A DNA stretch of 64,000 nucleotides from Siphlonurus alternatus (Eukaryota > Arthropoda > Insecta > Ephemeroptera > Siphlonuridae), in the NCBI GenBank assembly GCA_949825025.1, contig OX463778.1:41687646-41751645 (forward strand). The letters run 5' to 3'. Position 1 is the first letter of the stretch; each line of letters opens with the position of its first letter. This document shows, in pieces, positions 1 to 18,677 of the stretch. Under the pieces are notes generated by a model. The model saw only the letters and a list, made by a program, of their open reading frames with translations, ran no database searches and had not been told where the DNA came from. Position numbers and translations under genes: made by a program.

Positions 1-111
1 TGAAAGCTAAAACATATAGTGAATGTACATCATGTGTATTATATTTATATACTGTCTACACACACTCGACTGTAGGCACAAACCATAATTTAATAATATA
101 TATATTAATTG

Positions 112-117
<6 letters not shown>

Positions 118-161
<44 letters not shown>
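118..161. repeat. (TA)n microsatellite
   Basis: Uninterrupted TA dinucleotide run. Other long TA runs in the window are listed separately where they exceed about 60 bp. Confidence 0.95.
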
Positions 162-166
<5 letters not shown>

Positions 167-353
167 TCAATATATTTTTATTACAGTTCCCAGTTAGATA
201 TCAATTACAGACTTATATTTCACAATTTAACATGTTATTGTAATAAATATATTACTCATTTAGGAACTATTAGAATCTTTTCAGATAGTTTTTGACTCGC
301 ATATCATGGGTGATGTCATTACATGCAGTTGGAAATTACCTTTTATTAATTTA

Positions 354-709
354 TTAAGGGTAAGGTAACGCCACCAATGTTAAAAAAAAATCCCTCTCAC
401 AAAAATTCTGAAAAAAATTTAAAATGTTCTCCTCTACACCCCCTATTAGTAGCTAAAATATCAGGTATACAAATACGATCTAGTTTTTGAGTTATGAATT
501 TTTAAAGTTGACCAATTTAACATGGGAGTTTCATTTCTCCATGTTAAAGTAGTCAACTTTAAAAATTTATAACTCAAAAACTAGATCGTATTTGTATACC
601 TGATATTTTAGGTACTGATAGGGGGTATAGAGGAGAACATTTTAAATTTTTTTCAGAATTTTTGTGACAGGGATTTTTTTTAACATTGGTGGCGTTACCT
701 TACCCTTAA
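354..709. mobile_element. TTAA-bordered foldback element, family A, copy 1
   Basis: A near-perfect 356-bp palindrome. It begins TTAAGGGTAAGGTAACGCC and ends with the reverse complement, so both borders are TTAA. The arms contain a conserved block with CTCCTCTACACCCCCTAT and GTATACAAATACGATCTAG and meet at a short centre near 525-545. Near-identical copies lie at 55631-55986 and 62389-62743, with a diverged relative at 41656-42031. There is no coding capacity, so it is a non-autonomous element. TTAA borders fit a piggyBac-type target preference, which is inference. Confidence 0.88.
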
Positions 710-730
710 TTGCGAAGAGAACAATATATA

Positions 731-731
<1 letters not shown>

Positions 732-770
<39 letters not shown>
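732..770. repeat. (TA)n microsatellite
   Basis: Short TA run just beyond the family-A foldback element. Confidence 0.85.
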
Positions 771-775
<5 letters not shown>

Positions 776-859
776 GCTTCACAAACCTATCCGCATGCAT
801 ATATAGTTAACAATGTTAAATTTACCCTAAAAAAGATACCTGTAATAAAAATAATATTA

Positions 860-1800
860 TTATTAGTCTTTTATTAAACACAAAAAGTGTACATACGTAC
901 AACATAATATTATAAATATATATATACATTATAAAATAACACTGTAATAGAACACATAAAACACACATACAAACTATATATAATAATAGTTACAGAATAA
1001 TAGAGAATGATAATAAAAAATATAAAATAAAATAACAGATGATATATATTAACAGCCTGTTACATCATAATATATCATATATATATTAAGCACTTATATA
1101 AAACAAAATATGACATATAGAAAATAAATAGAATGAAAAACTTATTGCTAGCTTAATAATTGCTATTCAAAATATAGACTATATGAAGTTTCCCTTGGCA
1201 TAATCGCTGATAGGTTTAATTCTAGATTTACAGATATTTAAATGATATTGGCTACAATATTCATTACATAATTTACATACACAGGATATTGTTCAGCTTT
1301 ATGATAACCAGAGGATTTACAGATTAGATGATGGAAGCCGTGAACAGCTTGGCGAGTTAAGACATTTCTAACATTGGATCTATCCAATTGGGGCAGACAC
1401 CAATGTTTACATGTCATATAGCATCATGCAGTGCTGTAAAACTCAGGATTAATATCCTGAGCTTTTTTATTCCTGACAGCTAGAGAAAATTGGAATATAT
1501 TGATCTGTCATTGGAAGTTTAAACATTTCTTTGATTTCTGTAATAAAATAATTGGAATCTATCAGTTTATAGGCCAGTCTAGTTTCGGTAAATTTTGACA
1601 GACATAATAGTCTTTTAACAAACATAGCTTTTACTGATTCTAATTTATCAAAGTCGGATACAGATAAATGAGCTAGCTAGGCCATACGATTTCAATACCA
1701 TAAGTGGCCACAGGGGCGACTTTTAAATTGAATAGTTTGAGCCCTGTTTTGACGGATAGACCATCAGACAGACCTGAGATAGTGTACATAACGGTGATAT
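860..1800 (-). mobile_element. Decayed non-LTR retrotransposon (LINE) 3' region
   Basis: Read on the minus strand from about 1760 down to 1490, a broken frame gives LINE-type C-terminal peptides: a region resembling VATYGIEIVW just before a stop, then LAHLSVSDFDKLESVKAM and KRLLCLSKFTETRLAYKL. This is the pattern found after the reverse transcriptase domain of several non-LTR families. Further downstream (1430-1150 minus) are more frameshifted pieces rich in Cys and His codons. The presumed 3' end is at 860-900, where the minus strand reads TGTGTTTAATAAAAGAC and runs into a TAA-rich tail. Similar 3' ends recur at about 12130-12200 and 12621-12721. Stops and frameshifts show that it is dead. 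Family assignment is uncertain. Confidence 0.5.
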
Positions 1801-2682
1801 AATATAATAAACAATAAAAAATTAATTTATATTATAAATTTAAGATTTATTGTACTTCAGATTTTTTTTTATGTATATATATACTTAGCTTTTTATTGCA
1901 GCATTGCAGCTGTATAATTAAGAGGTATTTTTCCCATTAAATTGACATTTTATTTACTTTTGGTTTAATGAAGGAACCTGTAATTTTATTAATTATTGTT
2001 AAATATATATGCAAGGATGATATATATGTTGTATCCTCCCAACTTTGGTATCCTCCTAGGTTATATGCTTTTATGCTTTAATTAAATCGCGCTCTTTTCT
2101 TTTCGATTCTGAAACAGCAAACCGCAGCAAACAGCTGATATTGTAGTCAGCTGACAACAGTACCTGCAGAAAGGATGATAAATTTTGTCTAGTTTTCTTC
2201 TTTAAAAAGTGTCTTTTAAGGAGCTTGTCATAAAGTAAGCAATTTACGAAGTTGATTTGTCAAATTATAACTTGTTGGCCGACGAATAATAAATAGTATG
2301 CATATTTGTTTGATTTGCTGTAAAATTTTATAAAGAAAATTGAGTCCCGGACAGTTAGAGGACCTGTTGGAGGGTAACTCTTAATTAACTGTACATACAG
2401 TGTACGTGCTTGGCATACTGTACAGCTAGCATGTATGTAATATATGTATGCGTGTCGATATAATAATGAATTGGTTCATAGTATTGGTTATATATTCTAC
2501 ATATTCATTGAATTCACAAATTTGATGTTCATCCGGCCGCTGCATGGAGGACTTTGAGACTTTGGGGTATTTGAGACAGTGAATTGAAAGATATCTAAAA
2601 ACATATATAAGATAACATACACCTTATTTACCTCCTTGTGTTTGTATTAAAATTAAAATGTAGGTTTTCTCATATTTTTCAG
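1801..2682. other. Upstream region of the syntaxin gene, no ORF
   Basis: AT-rich with a less AT-rich patch around 2085-2170 (AAATCGCGCTC, repeated CAGCTGA). That patch is a plausible core promoter and 5' leader for the downstream gene. A 3' splice site (polypyrimidine tract and AG) at 2681-2682 suggests that a noncoding first exon lies in this interval; a possible donor is the GTAACT near 2373. No TATA box was recognised with confidence. Confidence 0.35.
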
Positions 2683-2718
2683 ATTAAATACCAGAGATCT
2701 CTGACCAGGATCAGTACA

Positions 2719-4329
2719 ATGGCCCAGCAACCATTTGCAGGCTCGTCCCGTCAGCAAGGCTATGGGTCAATTAGTGCCAACCCAGTTCCTGAAGTGGACT
2801 TTAATCAGTTTAGTCCTACGGAGTTCTACAGCCTATGTGAAAGTATTACAACAAATATATACACAATAAATACAAGCTGGAAACAGCTAGAAGAAGCCCT
2901 GCGTAGTATTGGCACAGAGCGAGATTCTCCTGGCTTAAGAGACAAAGTGTAAGTTTCTGATAAGTATCTCTGTGACCAGAAAAGCATTTTAAAATGCTGT
3001 AAAATGAAAAGAATTCACATTAATTTTGCTCTCGTTTTTATTCTTTAAATAAAAGCATTTAGTATACCAGTATTTAAGTATCTTTATCCTCTTTAGAAAG
3101 TACTGTACTTATGTTAGCAGGAGAGGAGGTGGTCTTTCTGAGAAATACTTATGTTCTATGTTTTACAGGCATGTTGGTCAGCTGAGCACCAATCAGATTG
3201 TATCGCAGACAACACGAGAGCTGCAGAGGCTCACGACAATAGTTCGACGAGGTGGCAAGGCCCAGCGACTGCAGGTTGAGAGGCTGACAGCAGAGTTCAG
3301 AGAGGCTGTGCAGCGCTATGGTCAGGCACAAAAGGTAATTTATACACAATTTCTAAGTTTGTTGTTTAAATATTCAATTCTAATTGAGTAAATTTCTGTG
3401 TGTTTAAGGAAGTGGCAGTAAAACTACGAGCCAGTGCACTGGTTCGTCCTCGTGTTCCTATGGAAGAAGAGGAGCGTCCTGATGAAGAGGTTGAAGAGCA
3501 GCAGCGACTATTGGCCCAGCAACGACAGCTCCAGCGCGAACTTGAGTTTGAGCACAGCCTGATGCAAGAGCGAGAGCAGCGTATGAGGCAGATAGAAGCT
3601 GATGTACTTGATGTGAACCAGATCATGCGAGAGCTGAGTGCCATGGTTCATGATCAAGGAGAAAGCATCAGTAAGTTTCAGCATCATATACAGTACACTT
3701 GTTCTTCATTTCTTATGCCCACATTTGAGTGATTAAGCCATTTTACTTCTAGTAAGTCAGGATTTGACTCTTTCTCTTCTCTCCTCATACTGCTATGCAT
3801 CGAGTCAAATTCCGCAGATATAACGGAGCACCTGAATAGATGCCCTCTGTCCTGGGGTTCCTTATTACATCATTTACTATATATACCAGTACCTACTGAA
3901 GTTTGAGTAACAATTGTATTCACATATCCTGTGTAATGCATGCACCTATTTCCTTCTCCTCCCTCTTTATGTTGCTTGTCCACAAGACAATTCTTCTAAT
4001 AATGCTAAACATCAAAATAATAAAATTTTCCTTGTTAAGAAGCCTAATTTGACTAATTTCTGTGTGATACTTGTATTTGTGATGTAAACTTGCAGTGTTA
4101 CATCATATTTCTGCATTTTATCTAATGGTTATATTATGTAATTTCCTCAGACTCCATCGAGGACAATATAGAGAGAGTGCACCATGATGTGGGGGAAGGA
4201 CGCCAAGAGCTGCAGAGGGCAGCACAGTACCAGTCTCGGCACCGACGTAAGATCCTCATCCTGGTGTGTGTTGCCGTTGTGGTTGCAGCAATCATAATCA
4301 CTGTTGTTGCCATCAAGCTGAGCAGCTAG
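2719..4329 (+). CDS. Qa-SNARE, syntaxin-7/12-like
   Basis: Endosomal Qa-SNARE that would pair with Qb, Qc and R-SNAREs in late endosome and lysosome fusion. Four coding exons join in frame with GT..AG introns: 2719-2948, 3169-3334, 3409-3670, 4151-4329, giving 278 residues. Residues 1-30 are a short unstructured lead. An N-terminal helical (Habc-type) region covers about 30-135 and a charged Glu/Gln-rich linker about 150-185. The SNARE helix runs about 188-248 with the zero-layer Gln at 215 in VHDQGESINSIEDN. A basic RHRRK is followed by a single C-terminal membrane anchor, 254-274, ending KLSS. This matches the layout of syntaxin 7/12. The start is the first ATG after the 2682 acceptor. Which paralogue it is (7, 12 or a pre-duplication form) cannot be decided here. 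Confidence 0.93.
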
Positions 4330-4511
4330 CGATGTTTTCCATGCCCCAACCTGCCCCGTGTTCATGCCGAAAGCCCATTTATATTCATGGTCTGTCAGAC
4401 CAGGCAATATCTTCATCAAATAATGTTTTATATGAAAGTTTAATGGTATTAATGTTATTCAATTTTCATTCCTTTAATAATTTCTTAATATTAAATGCAT
4501 ATTTTATGTAA

Positions 4512-4651
4512 CTAAAGCCGGTATTACAAGACACAATTTTGCATACAATTTTTCCTTGCAAGAAAATTTTATCTCCATACAAACAAATGGAGTTCAAGTT
4601 TTCTTGTAAGGAAAAATTGTATACAAAACTGTATCATGTAATACTGGCTTA
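4512..4651. mobile_element. Short inverted-repeat element (MITE-like)
   Basis: About 140 bp of imperfect palindrome. The left arm has GCCGGTATTACAAGACAC and ACAATTTTTCCTTGCAAG; the right arm mirrors these as CTTGTAAGGAAAAATTGT and TAATACTGGC. It lies about 180 bp past the syntaxin stop, so it may fall in the 3' UTR. Related, more decayed sequences occur near 26140-26315 and 34515-34645. Confidence 0.65.
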
Positions 4652-6186
4652 TGATGAATATTATATTTATATTTAATCCAGAAAATATACATAATACTGT
4701 AGTATAAATTAATATAAATTATTTGTATTAATTATAGTTAATATGTTAATAATTACTTTTTTTTAAATATATATAATCAAATTACTATTATTTTAATGAT
4801 CAAAAGCTTCTAAAGCTGGAAATGGCTGCTTTCATTTTAAAAACCAAAAGTGCCCTCTGATTGTTCAAAGCCTAGCACTAGGCATAGCATCTCGTAATAC
4901 AGGCCAAATCCAGGGCCGTCCCATGCGCACAGTGCATACGTTTATTTTTTTCTGCTTTATTTTAAAGTTTTCCATAAATTAGTAGCCACGGCTTAGAAAA
5001 GCTGCGCAGAAACGAATTTTAAATGTTAGTAGTCTACTGCGCATGGCTCCGCATAGTGTGCTTGATAAGAAAGCTTGAATCCAAATGGAGCTGCGTAATC
5101 GCTAGGTGACTAATCTGCGCACAGTCAATAGCAGCTTTGTATGCTTTATGAACAAGGATACAAACTTCTACCCCAGATTGCTTGCAAACTGCAGTGTTTA
5201 AAAATTCTTTTAATACGTTACTGCAACCGGTGGGGCGTGTAGTATTGCAAATAAATATCAAATTTGAGATAAAATAAAAAGCAACGTTCTCGCTAATGTT
5301 CAACAAAAACTCTGCTCCCGTAGGGGCCCCTCGTGCAGCGGAACAGCTGTTTTGAGCTCACTACGTGATGTCACCTTGGGTGTTTTTGGCCAAAATGCGC
5401 AGATCAGTCCAAATTCGTAGGGCTGATGGACCTATCTATTATAGTTGTATCATGGACCAAATCAATGAATTTAGTGTATTTTTAGACCTTCATCTGATCA
5501 GACATCAGCTGTCTGAAATTTAATAAATAACATTCAATGCAATAGGAAGGATATATTTAAAAAAAGTTATGTGCTATTAGTACCTTGTAGTACTAATTCA
5601 ATGTAGTCCTCTGCTGATTATTGGTTGAGAAATATTATACTACCTGAGAAATAATTATTGGCGGGAACATCTGATTCATAAAATTAGAATAAATAAAAAA
5701 AAAAAAGATAAAAAAGGTTGTCAAGCAAAATTAATTCGACTGTATTAGAGTTAAATTTGTTTCATTTTCAAAACCCTAGAATACAGTGCAATTGACGTAA
5801 AATGTGCCTAAAGCGAGGGCCTCTGCCATTTGGTAACTTGCAAACCTGCTGCTCAGTAGGACGGCTATTGAAAAGTGGGGGCGTAAAGGAGGTGGCCTGT
5901 AGTACAGGACGCTATATGCACTAGATTACAGAATTTCAAACTTGATAGTAAGCTCCGACCAATCAAAGTGCATTTCTGCAAAGAGCTGTTTCCAGTTTTG
6001 TACATGTGAAAAAATTGTTTTATATTTATATTTTTGTGGAGGAAAATTTGACTGATTTTTTTTCCCCTAAAAATTTTCTTAATAATCTTATATTTAAAAG
6101 AAAAGGATAGGAATAACCAGCAAAAAGCAAAACCTTAATACCGATCGAGAAGTCACAGCATGAAAATCTTGTGGTCACAGGTTCAC
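4652..6186. other. Intergenic, no gene seen
   Basis: AT-rich sequence with no ORF that has splice sites or recognisable protein similarity. The 90-codon minus-strand frame around 5034-5306 has no family match that I recognise and no supporting splice signals, so it is not called. Confidence 0.5.
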
Positions 6187-6590
6187 TCGGAAGTTTTGCA
6201 TACATACATACATAATGTGATGCTATATCCCTTTACGGGGTAAGCCAGCAGCATTATTACCTCGGCCGTCTACAAATTGCCCCCCACAGCACTCGATTCT
6301 TGCATACTCCACTTGCTTCAGAAATACTCATAACACTCTTTTGCCTTCTACACTCTCTATTACACTGCGTACTTAATTTTAACACTCCTGTTGTTCAAAC
6401 ATTCTGCAATCACATCCAACCAAACCTTTTTTGGTCTACCTAATCCTTTCATGCCTTGTACACTACATTTAAACACCTGTTTTGCAATTCGTTCATCACC
6501 CATTCTTTCAACATGCCAACCAACGTAGCGTACTACGTTCATACTTGTCAATTACACTTTCTTTCACTCCACACTCATTCATCACCCATG
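6187..6590 (-). pseudogene. LINE reverse-transcriptase C-terminal fragment
   Basis: On the minus strand 6551-6360 encodes VGWHVERMGDERIAKQVF and then GRPKKVWLDVIAECLNNR. This is the typical C-terminal tail of endonuclease/reverse-transcriptase ORFs of non-LTR elements (the W-GHVERM...GRGRP--W motif). The upstream part (SVIDKYERSTLRW) is in another frame, so there is a frameshift near 6535. The element's 3' end, TACCCCGTAAAGGGATAT on the minus strand, sits at about 6225-6250, and the same 3' end recurs at 54481-54556. It is a truncated, dead copy. Confidence 0.75.
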
Positions 6591-6628
6591 TGTTTCTCAC
6601 TCATACATCGGAAGTTTTACATTACATG

Positions 6629-6952
6629 CAATGGAACACCAACCTCAAAATTTTTTATTGCAGAAATGGATAGAAGGTGCAAAGTTATGCTACTCTGATT
6701 TTTTTCAGATTTTTTTAGAGCCCGGGAAGTATTTTTAAAAAATTATTGAAAGTACAGAAAAAGTGCTGCCTCTTGCCGCCTCTCTTAATAAAAGATAGGA
6801 CCCAAAAGGGACGTGGGTTCGAACCCGACCTCGCCAAAACTTTTTAGCAATACTTCCCGGTCCCTAAAAAATCTGAAAAAAATCAGAGTAGCATAACTTT
6901 GCACCCTCTATCCATTTCTGCAATAAAAAATGTTGAGGTCGGTACTCCATTG
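6629..6952. mobile_element. MITE family B copy, with tRNA B-box-like core
   Basis: Palindromic element. The left arm reads TATTGCAGAAATGGATAG and AAAGTTATGCTACTCTGA; the right arm is the reverse complement. The ends pair as CAATGG...CCATTG. The core (about 6760-6840) is not palindromic and contains GTGGGTTCGAACCCGACC, a close match to a Pol III B box. Other copies with the same shell but different cores are at 18331-18643, 24316-24597, 31001-31330 and 56546-56866. Confidence 0.82.
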
Positions 6953-7683
6953 ATGATGAAGCATTTAAACGATGATAAACCAAACATCTTTAAAATGTAC
7001 AAATAATTTTTTAATGAACCTGTGACTAAAAGATTTTAACTTTTTTTACTTTTCGATCGGTGAAGCCTTGCTGGTTTATTTTATTTTTGCCAATTTTATT
7101 CACATTCGGTTATTTCTATCCTTAAATTTCTTTTAATATATCCTGTATCAGGACTTAAACAAGTATATATTTTCCTTAAAATTTAAAATTCTTACTTTAT
7201 ATAATTAAATATTAACTTTTTTTTTTATATAAAATTAATATTATAGCACATTTTGTATAATGTTACTCTCTTTATCTGTTACACAATCTTTAACAGTATA
7301 GTTTAAAAAAAAAACATTCATTTCATTTAAATATCTTTGTATAAGCATCATAAATTTAGAGTAATAATTATGTTTATTATAGTCAAATTCAAATACACAA
7401 ATTATTATACTCTGTAGTTATAACATCCTAATTTTACAAATTTTATGATAATATAGAATTTCATTGTTCTCCTATTTTTCTTAATCTGAAATGTATGTTA
7501 TTCTTTCAAGTACTGTAAGTTTTTTTTGTTGTAAATAATAAAGTGTAATGCTTCTTTTGACATGAATTGTTTATTTGAAAATTATATTTATATTATGCTG
7601 TACATTTAATTGCATATATATTATATTATATTATATAATATATCATATATATATATATATAATATATAATATTATATTTGAAT
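6953..7683. other. AT-rich intergenic, no gene seen
   Basis: More than 75% A+T by eye, with no coding signal. It ends in an imperfect TA run at 7610-7680 directly before the SINE. Confidence 0.5.
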
Positions 7684-8090
7684 GTGGGAGGTGTGGCGCA
7701 GTGCGCTTGACCGGGTCTCGTCAGATCACCGAAGTCAAGCAACGCCGCGCGTGGTTAGTAGTTGGATGGGTGACCATTTTCAACAAAAACCACGTTTCCC
7801 ACCCAGGGGTAAAACGTTGCGCTTTTCCACTACGTGGTTCCCCTGCTTTGGACCATTGCACTTCCGGTTCATTGACAAAAAGCTGTAGCGTCCGTCCTGG
7901 CTGAGGTTTCCACGTTTCCCTCAGCCGCAGGCAAATGCTGGGATGGATTTGCAAGGCCGTGGCTGCCCCCGTTCTAGAAGAGCCCGCGAAACGCTCAAGT
8001 TAGGGTTTCGGAAGGTTCGGGGTTTCGAAGTAGTATAATATGTAATTAGTAAATAGAAGTACCCAATAGCTAGGGTTTGATTAAAAAATA
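7684..8090 (+). mobile_element. 5S rRNA-derived SINE, copy 1
   Basis: The head contains GGGTCTCGTCAGATCACCGA and GTTAGTAGTTGGATGGGTGA. These align with the internal control region of eukaryotic 5S rRNA (CCGATCTCGTCTGATC... and GTTAGTACTTGGATGGGAGA). A unique body follows (FWD features: CTGAGGTTTCCACGTTTCCC, GGTTTCGGAAGGTTCGGGG) and then an A/T-rich tail. A nearly identical copy is at 43078-43470, so the family was probably active recently. This is a SINE3-type element transcribed by Pol III from the 5S promoter (class knowledge); the body is not one I can name. Confidence 0.85.
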
Positions 8091-9161
8091 AAAAATATTA
8101 AATTTGCATATATCCTTAATTATTTGATATATTATATAAATTAAAATTTGAATAGGCCGTACATGAGCATCGAGTGTCTTCCACATATATTATATTTTTC
8201 TTGAATATATATATATATATGATACACTACGTACTGCAAGCATTTATATTAATGACGCGAAGGAATCGAAAAACCTTTATTTAGTTTAAGAATCCATTAA
8301 CACCACAATGGCACACTTTATTGTTTATGATCGACCCTGCATGGTAGTTAAATTTAAAAACAGAGAGTTTGCAGACATCGAATTTAAGGAGGATATTTTA
8401 TCCAGTTTATCCTTCTTGTAACATTTTTAACTATAATTTAGATCCAAACGTGCTTAATTTCAATAAAAAATCAATATATACTCATATACTGTATCACAAT
8501 AATTATTTGTATTCTATATATTAATTTTTTGAATTTTGCGCAAAACTAACGCCGAATCGGTTTAAGGCGGTTTAAGGTTTAAGTCATCTATCGTCCGTAT
8601 TACAAACTAAATTCTTTATTTACTTCACGCTCCTGACATCTAGCGAATAAATATAAAATTATAATACTGTATCGAGTGTATCCCTAGGATCATGTATACA
8701 AGATCCTTGGTGTATCCTGATCAGATCCTGATTCCTGAGTATCTTGATTTCCTGACCAAATCCCATTAATCCCAGCCAAATCCTGACTATCCTTCAGATC
8801 AACGGCTTCAGAATATTCAGATCCTTTTTAGTCCTTAGAGCCCTTGCAGGGCCGAGGGAGGATCAGCTCAGGAGCTCAGCTTTTCCACAGACAATAAATT
8901 TTTGTCTGTGGCTTTTCTGACTTTTCTCAGCAGCTGACGTCGAATGGTCGAATAAGAATAACATAAAGCGGTCGTACCGTCGTACGGTCTATGGGTCTAT
9001 ACATAGTACATAGTATCATCATATTGTCTGTGGTATCATAAAATGCATACGGTGGTGCGGGTGGTATTATCATAATCATCTTATTATTGCTATGAGCAGT
9101 ATGAAATCTACTTTTTAGAAGTTTGTCCATGTGTACTGTACAGTAGATATAATTTTAGACA
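8091..9161. other. Upstream region of VPS50, no gene seen
   Basis: No supported ORF. From about 8690 to 8940 the composition is less AT-rich, with reiterated ATCCTGA/AATCC words. A hairpin at 8885-8911 has stem CCACAGACA and its complement. This is the likely promoter or 5' UTR area of the gene starting at 9162. Confidence 0.4.
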
Positions 9162-17492
<8,331 letters not shown>

Positions 17493-17575
17493 CACCTGCC
17501 CTTTTGTGCACCCCACTCTACATTCCAGCCTCTAGGCGAAACCGTCCAATGCTAAATAGAAATAGGCAAGAACCA

Positions 17576-17586
17576 AATAAAATAAA
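17576..17586 (+). terminator. VPS50 polyadenylation signal
   Basis: Two overlapping AATAAA hexamers about 85 bp after the stop codon. This gives a short 3' UTR that ends before the inverted repeat at 17662. Confidence 0.6.
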
Positions 17587-17661
17587 TATTATATTGCTTT
17601 TATTTAATAATTGCTTTCTTTTTAATTTTTAGATTAGTAGATTTTGTAAATACAATATATC

Positions 17662-17938
17662 GATGGTGTTCCGTCAAAAACGACTAACTCATTTTATCGC
17701 GTCCTCTCAAAAACGACTAACTCGTTTTATCGCGAGCTGAGATGGTCGGTTTTGTACTATGGGTTTCCAGGTATAAAAAAAATGTATACCTGGAAACCCA
17801 TGGTGCAAAAGTGACCATCTCGGCTCGCGATAAAACGAGTTAGTCGTTTTTGAGAAGACGCGATAAAATGAGTTAGTCGTTTTTGAGAGGACGCGATAAA
17901 ATGAGTTAGTTGTTTTTGACGGAACACCATCAATATAA
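17662..17938. mobile_element. Inverted repeat with tandem arm units
   Basis: Ends pair as GATGGTGTTCCGTC and GACGGAACACCATC. The arms carry a repeated unit of about 36 bp with AAAACGACTAACTC and TTTTATCGCG: two units in the left arm, three in the right. The centre is a near-perfect hairpin built on TGGGTTTCCAGGTATA. It sits between two convergent genes (VPS50 and the DUF1308 gene). Confidence 0.8.
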
Positions 17939-18330
17939 TATATTTTGATGAGAAAGGCAATAACAAAGGAGATAAATAACAGGTAAAATTATTTGCTTTA
18001 TAACTTGCAAGTTAATTTTATAATATATAATATACTACAGTATATAAAAAATCAGGTTGTCAACCTTCTTCTTCCATTTTTTTTTTAAATAATTTTTATT
18101 TTACTGTGACAAAATAGGAAGGGATTTTTTTTTTTTTAAATAAAACATCTATTTAAACATAAATACATAATAAACATGCAAGGTATTTATTGTAAATATT
18201 TTTTCAACATAATTAATAAAAGATAGAAAACTTTGCCTTATACATAATGGACTAGTAAGCATTAGCTTACTATATATATTATCTGCTTCATAAAGGCCTA
18301 TACACAGCTAATAGTCTTTATTGCATTAAT

Positions 18331-18643
18331 AGAGTATCAACGTCAAGATTTTTTTATTGTAAAAATGGATAGAGGGTGTAAAGTTGTGCCACTAATTTTT
18401 TAGTGATTTTTAGGTTTTTTAAGAGCCCGAGAAGTATTGCTAATTGCCGAGGTCGAGTTTCAGCCCACACCCCTTTTAGGTCCTATCCTTTTATTAAGTA
18501 AGGCGTCAACTTCTCTATACTTTCATTATTTTTTTAAAAATAGTTCCCGTACTCTTAAAAAATTTGAAAAAAAAAAATCATAACTTTGTACTTTCTATCC
18601 ACTTCTGCAATAAAAAAAATTCTGAAATCATTACTCCATTGTG
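18331..18643. mobile_element. MITE family B copy
   Basis: Shell as in the copy at 6629 (AAAAATGGATAGAGGGTG on the left, mirrored on the right as CTTTCTATCCACTTCTG). The core contains CCGAGGTCGAGTTTCAGCCC. Its right end lies about 35 bp beyond the stop codon of the minus-strand DUF1308 gene, so it probably defines that gene's 3' flank. Confidence 0.75.
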
Positions 18644-18677
18644 ATGATTGTGATTAGAAGCATGGAAGATTTTCCTT

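Noticed and set aside
5034..5306. 90-codon minus-strand ORF
   Set aside because: No recognised family, no splice sites or promoter signs; plausible chance frame.
7684..7790. Functional 5S rRNA gene
   Set aside because: Only the internal control region is similar; 5' and 3' ends of 5S rRNA are missing and a SINE body follows.
7575..7954. ORFs over the SINE at 7684 (and equivalents at 43034-43433 and 45415-45722)
   Set aside because: These lie on a Pol III-type SINE; the same frames recur only because the SINE copies are similar.
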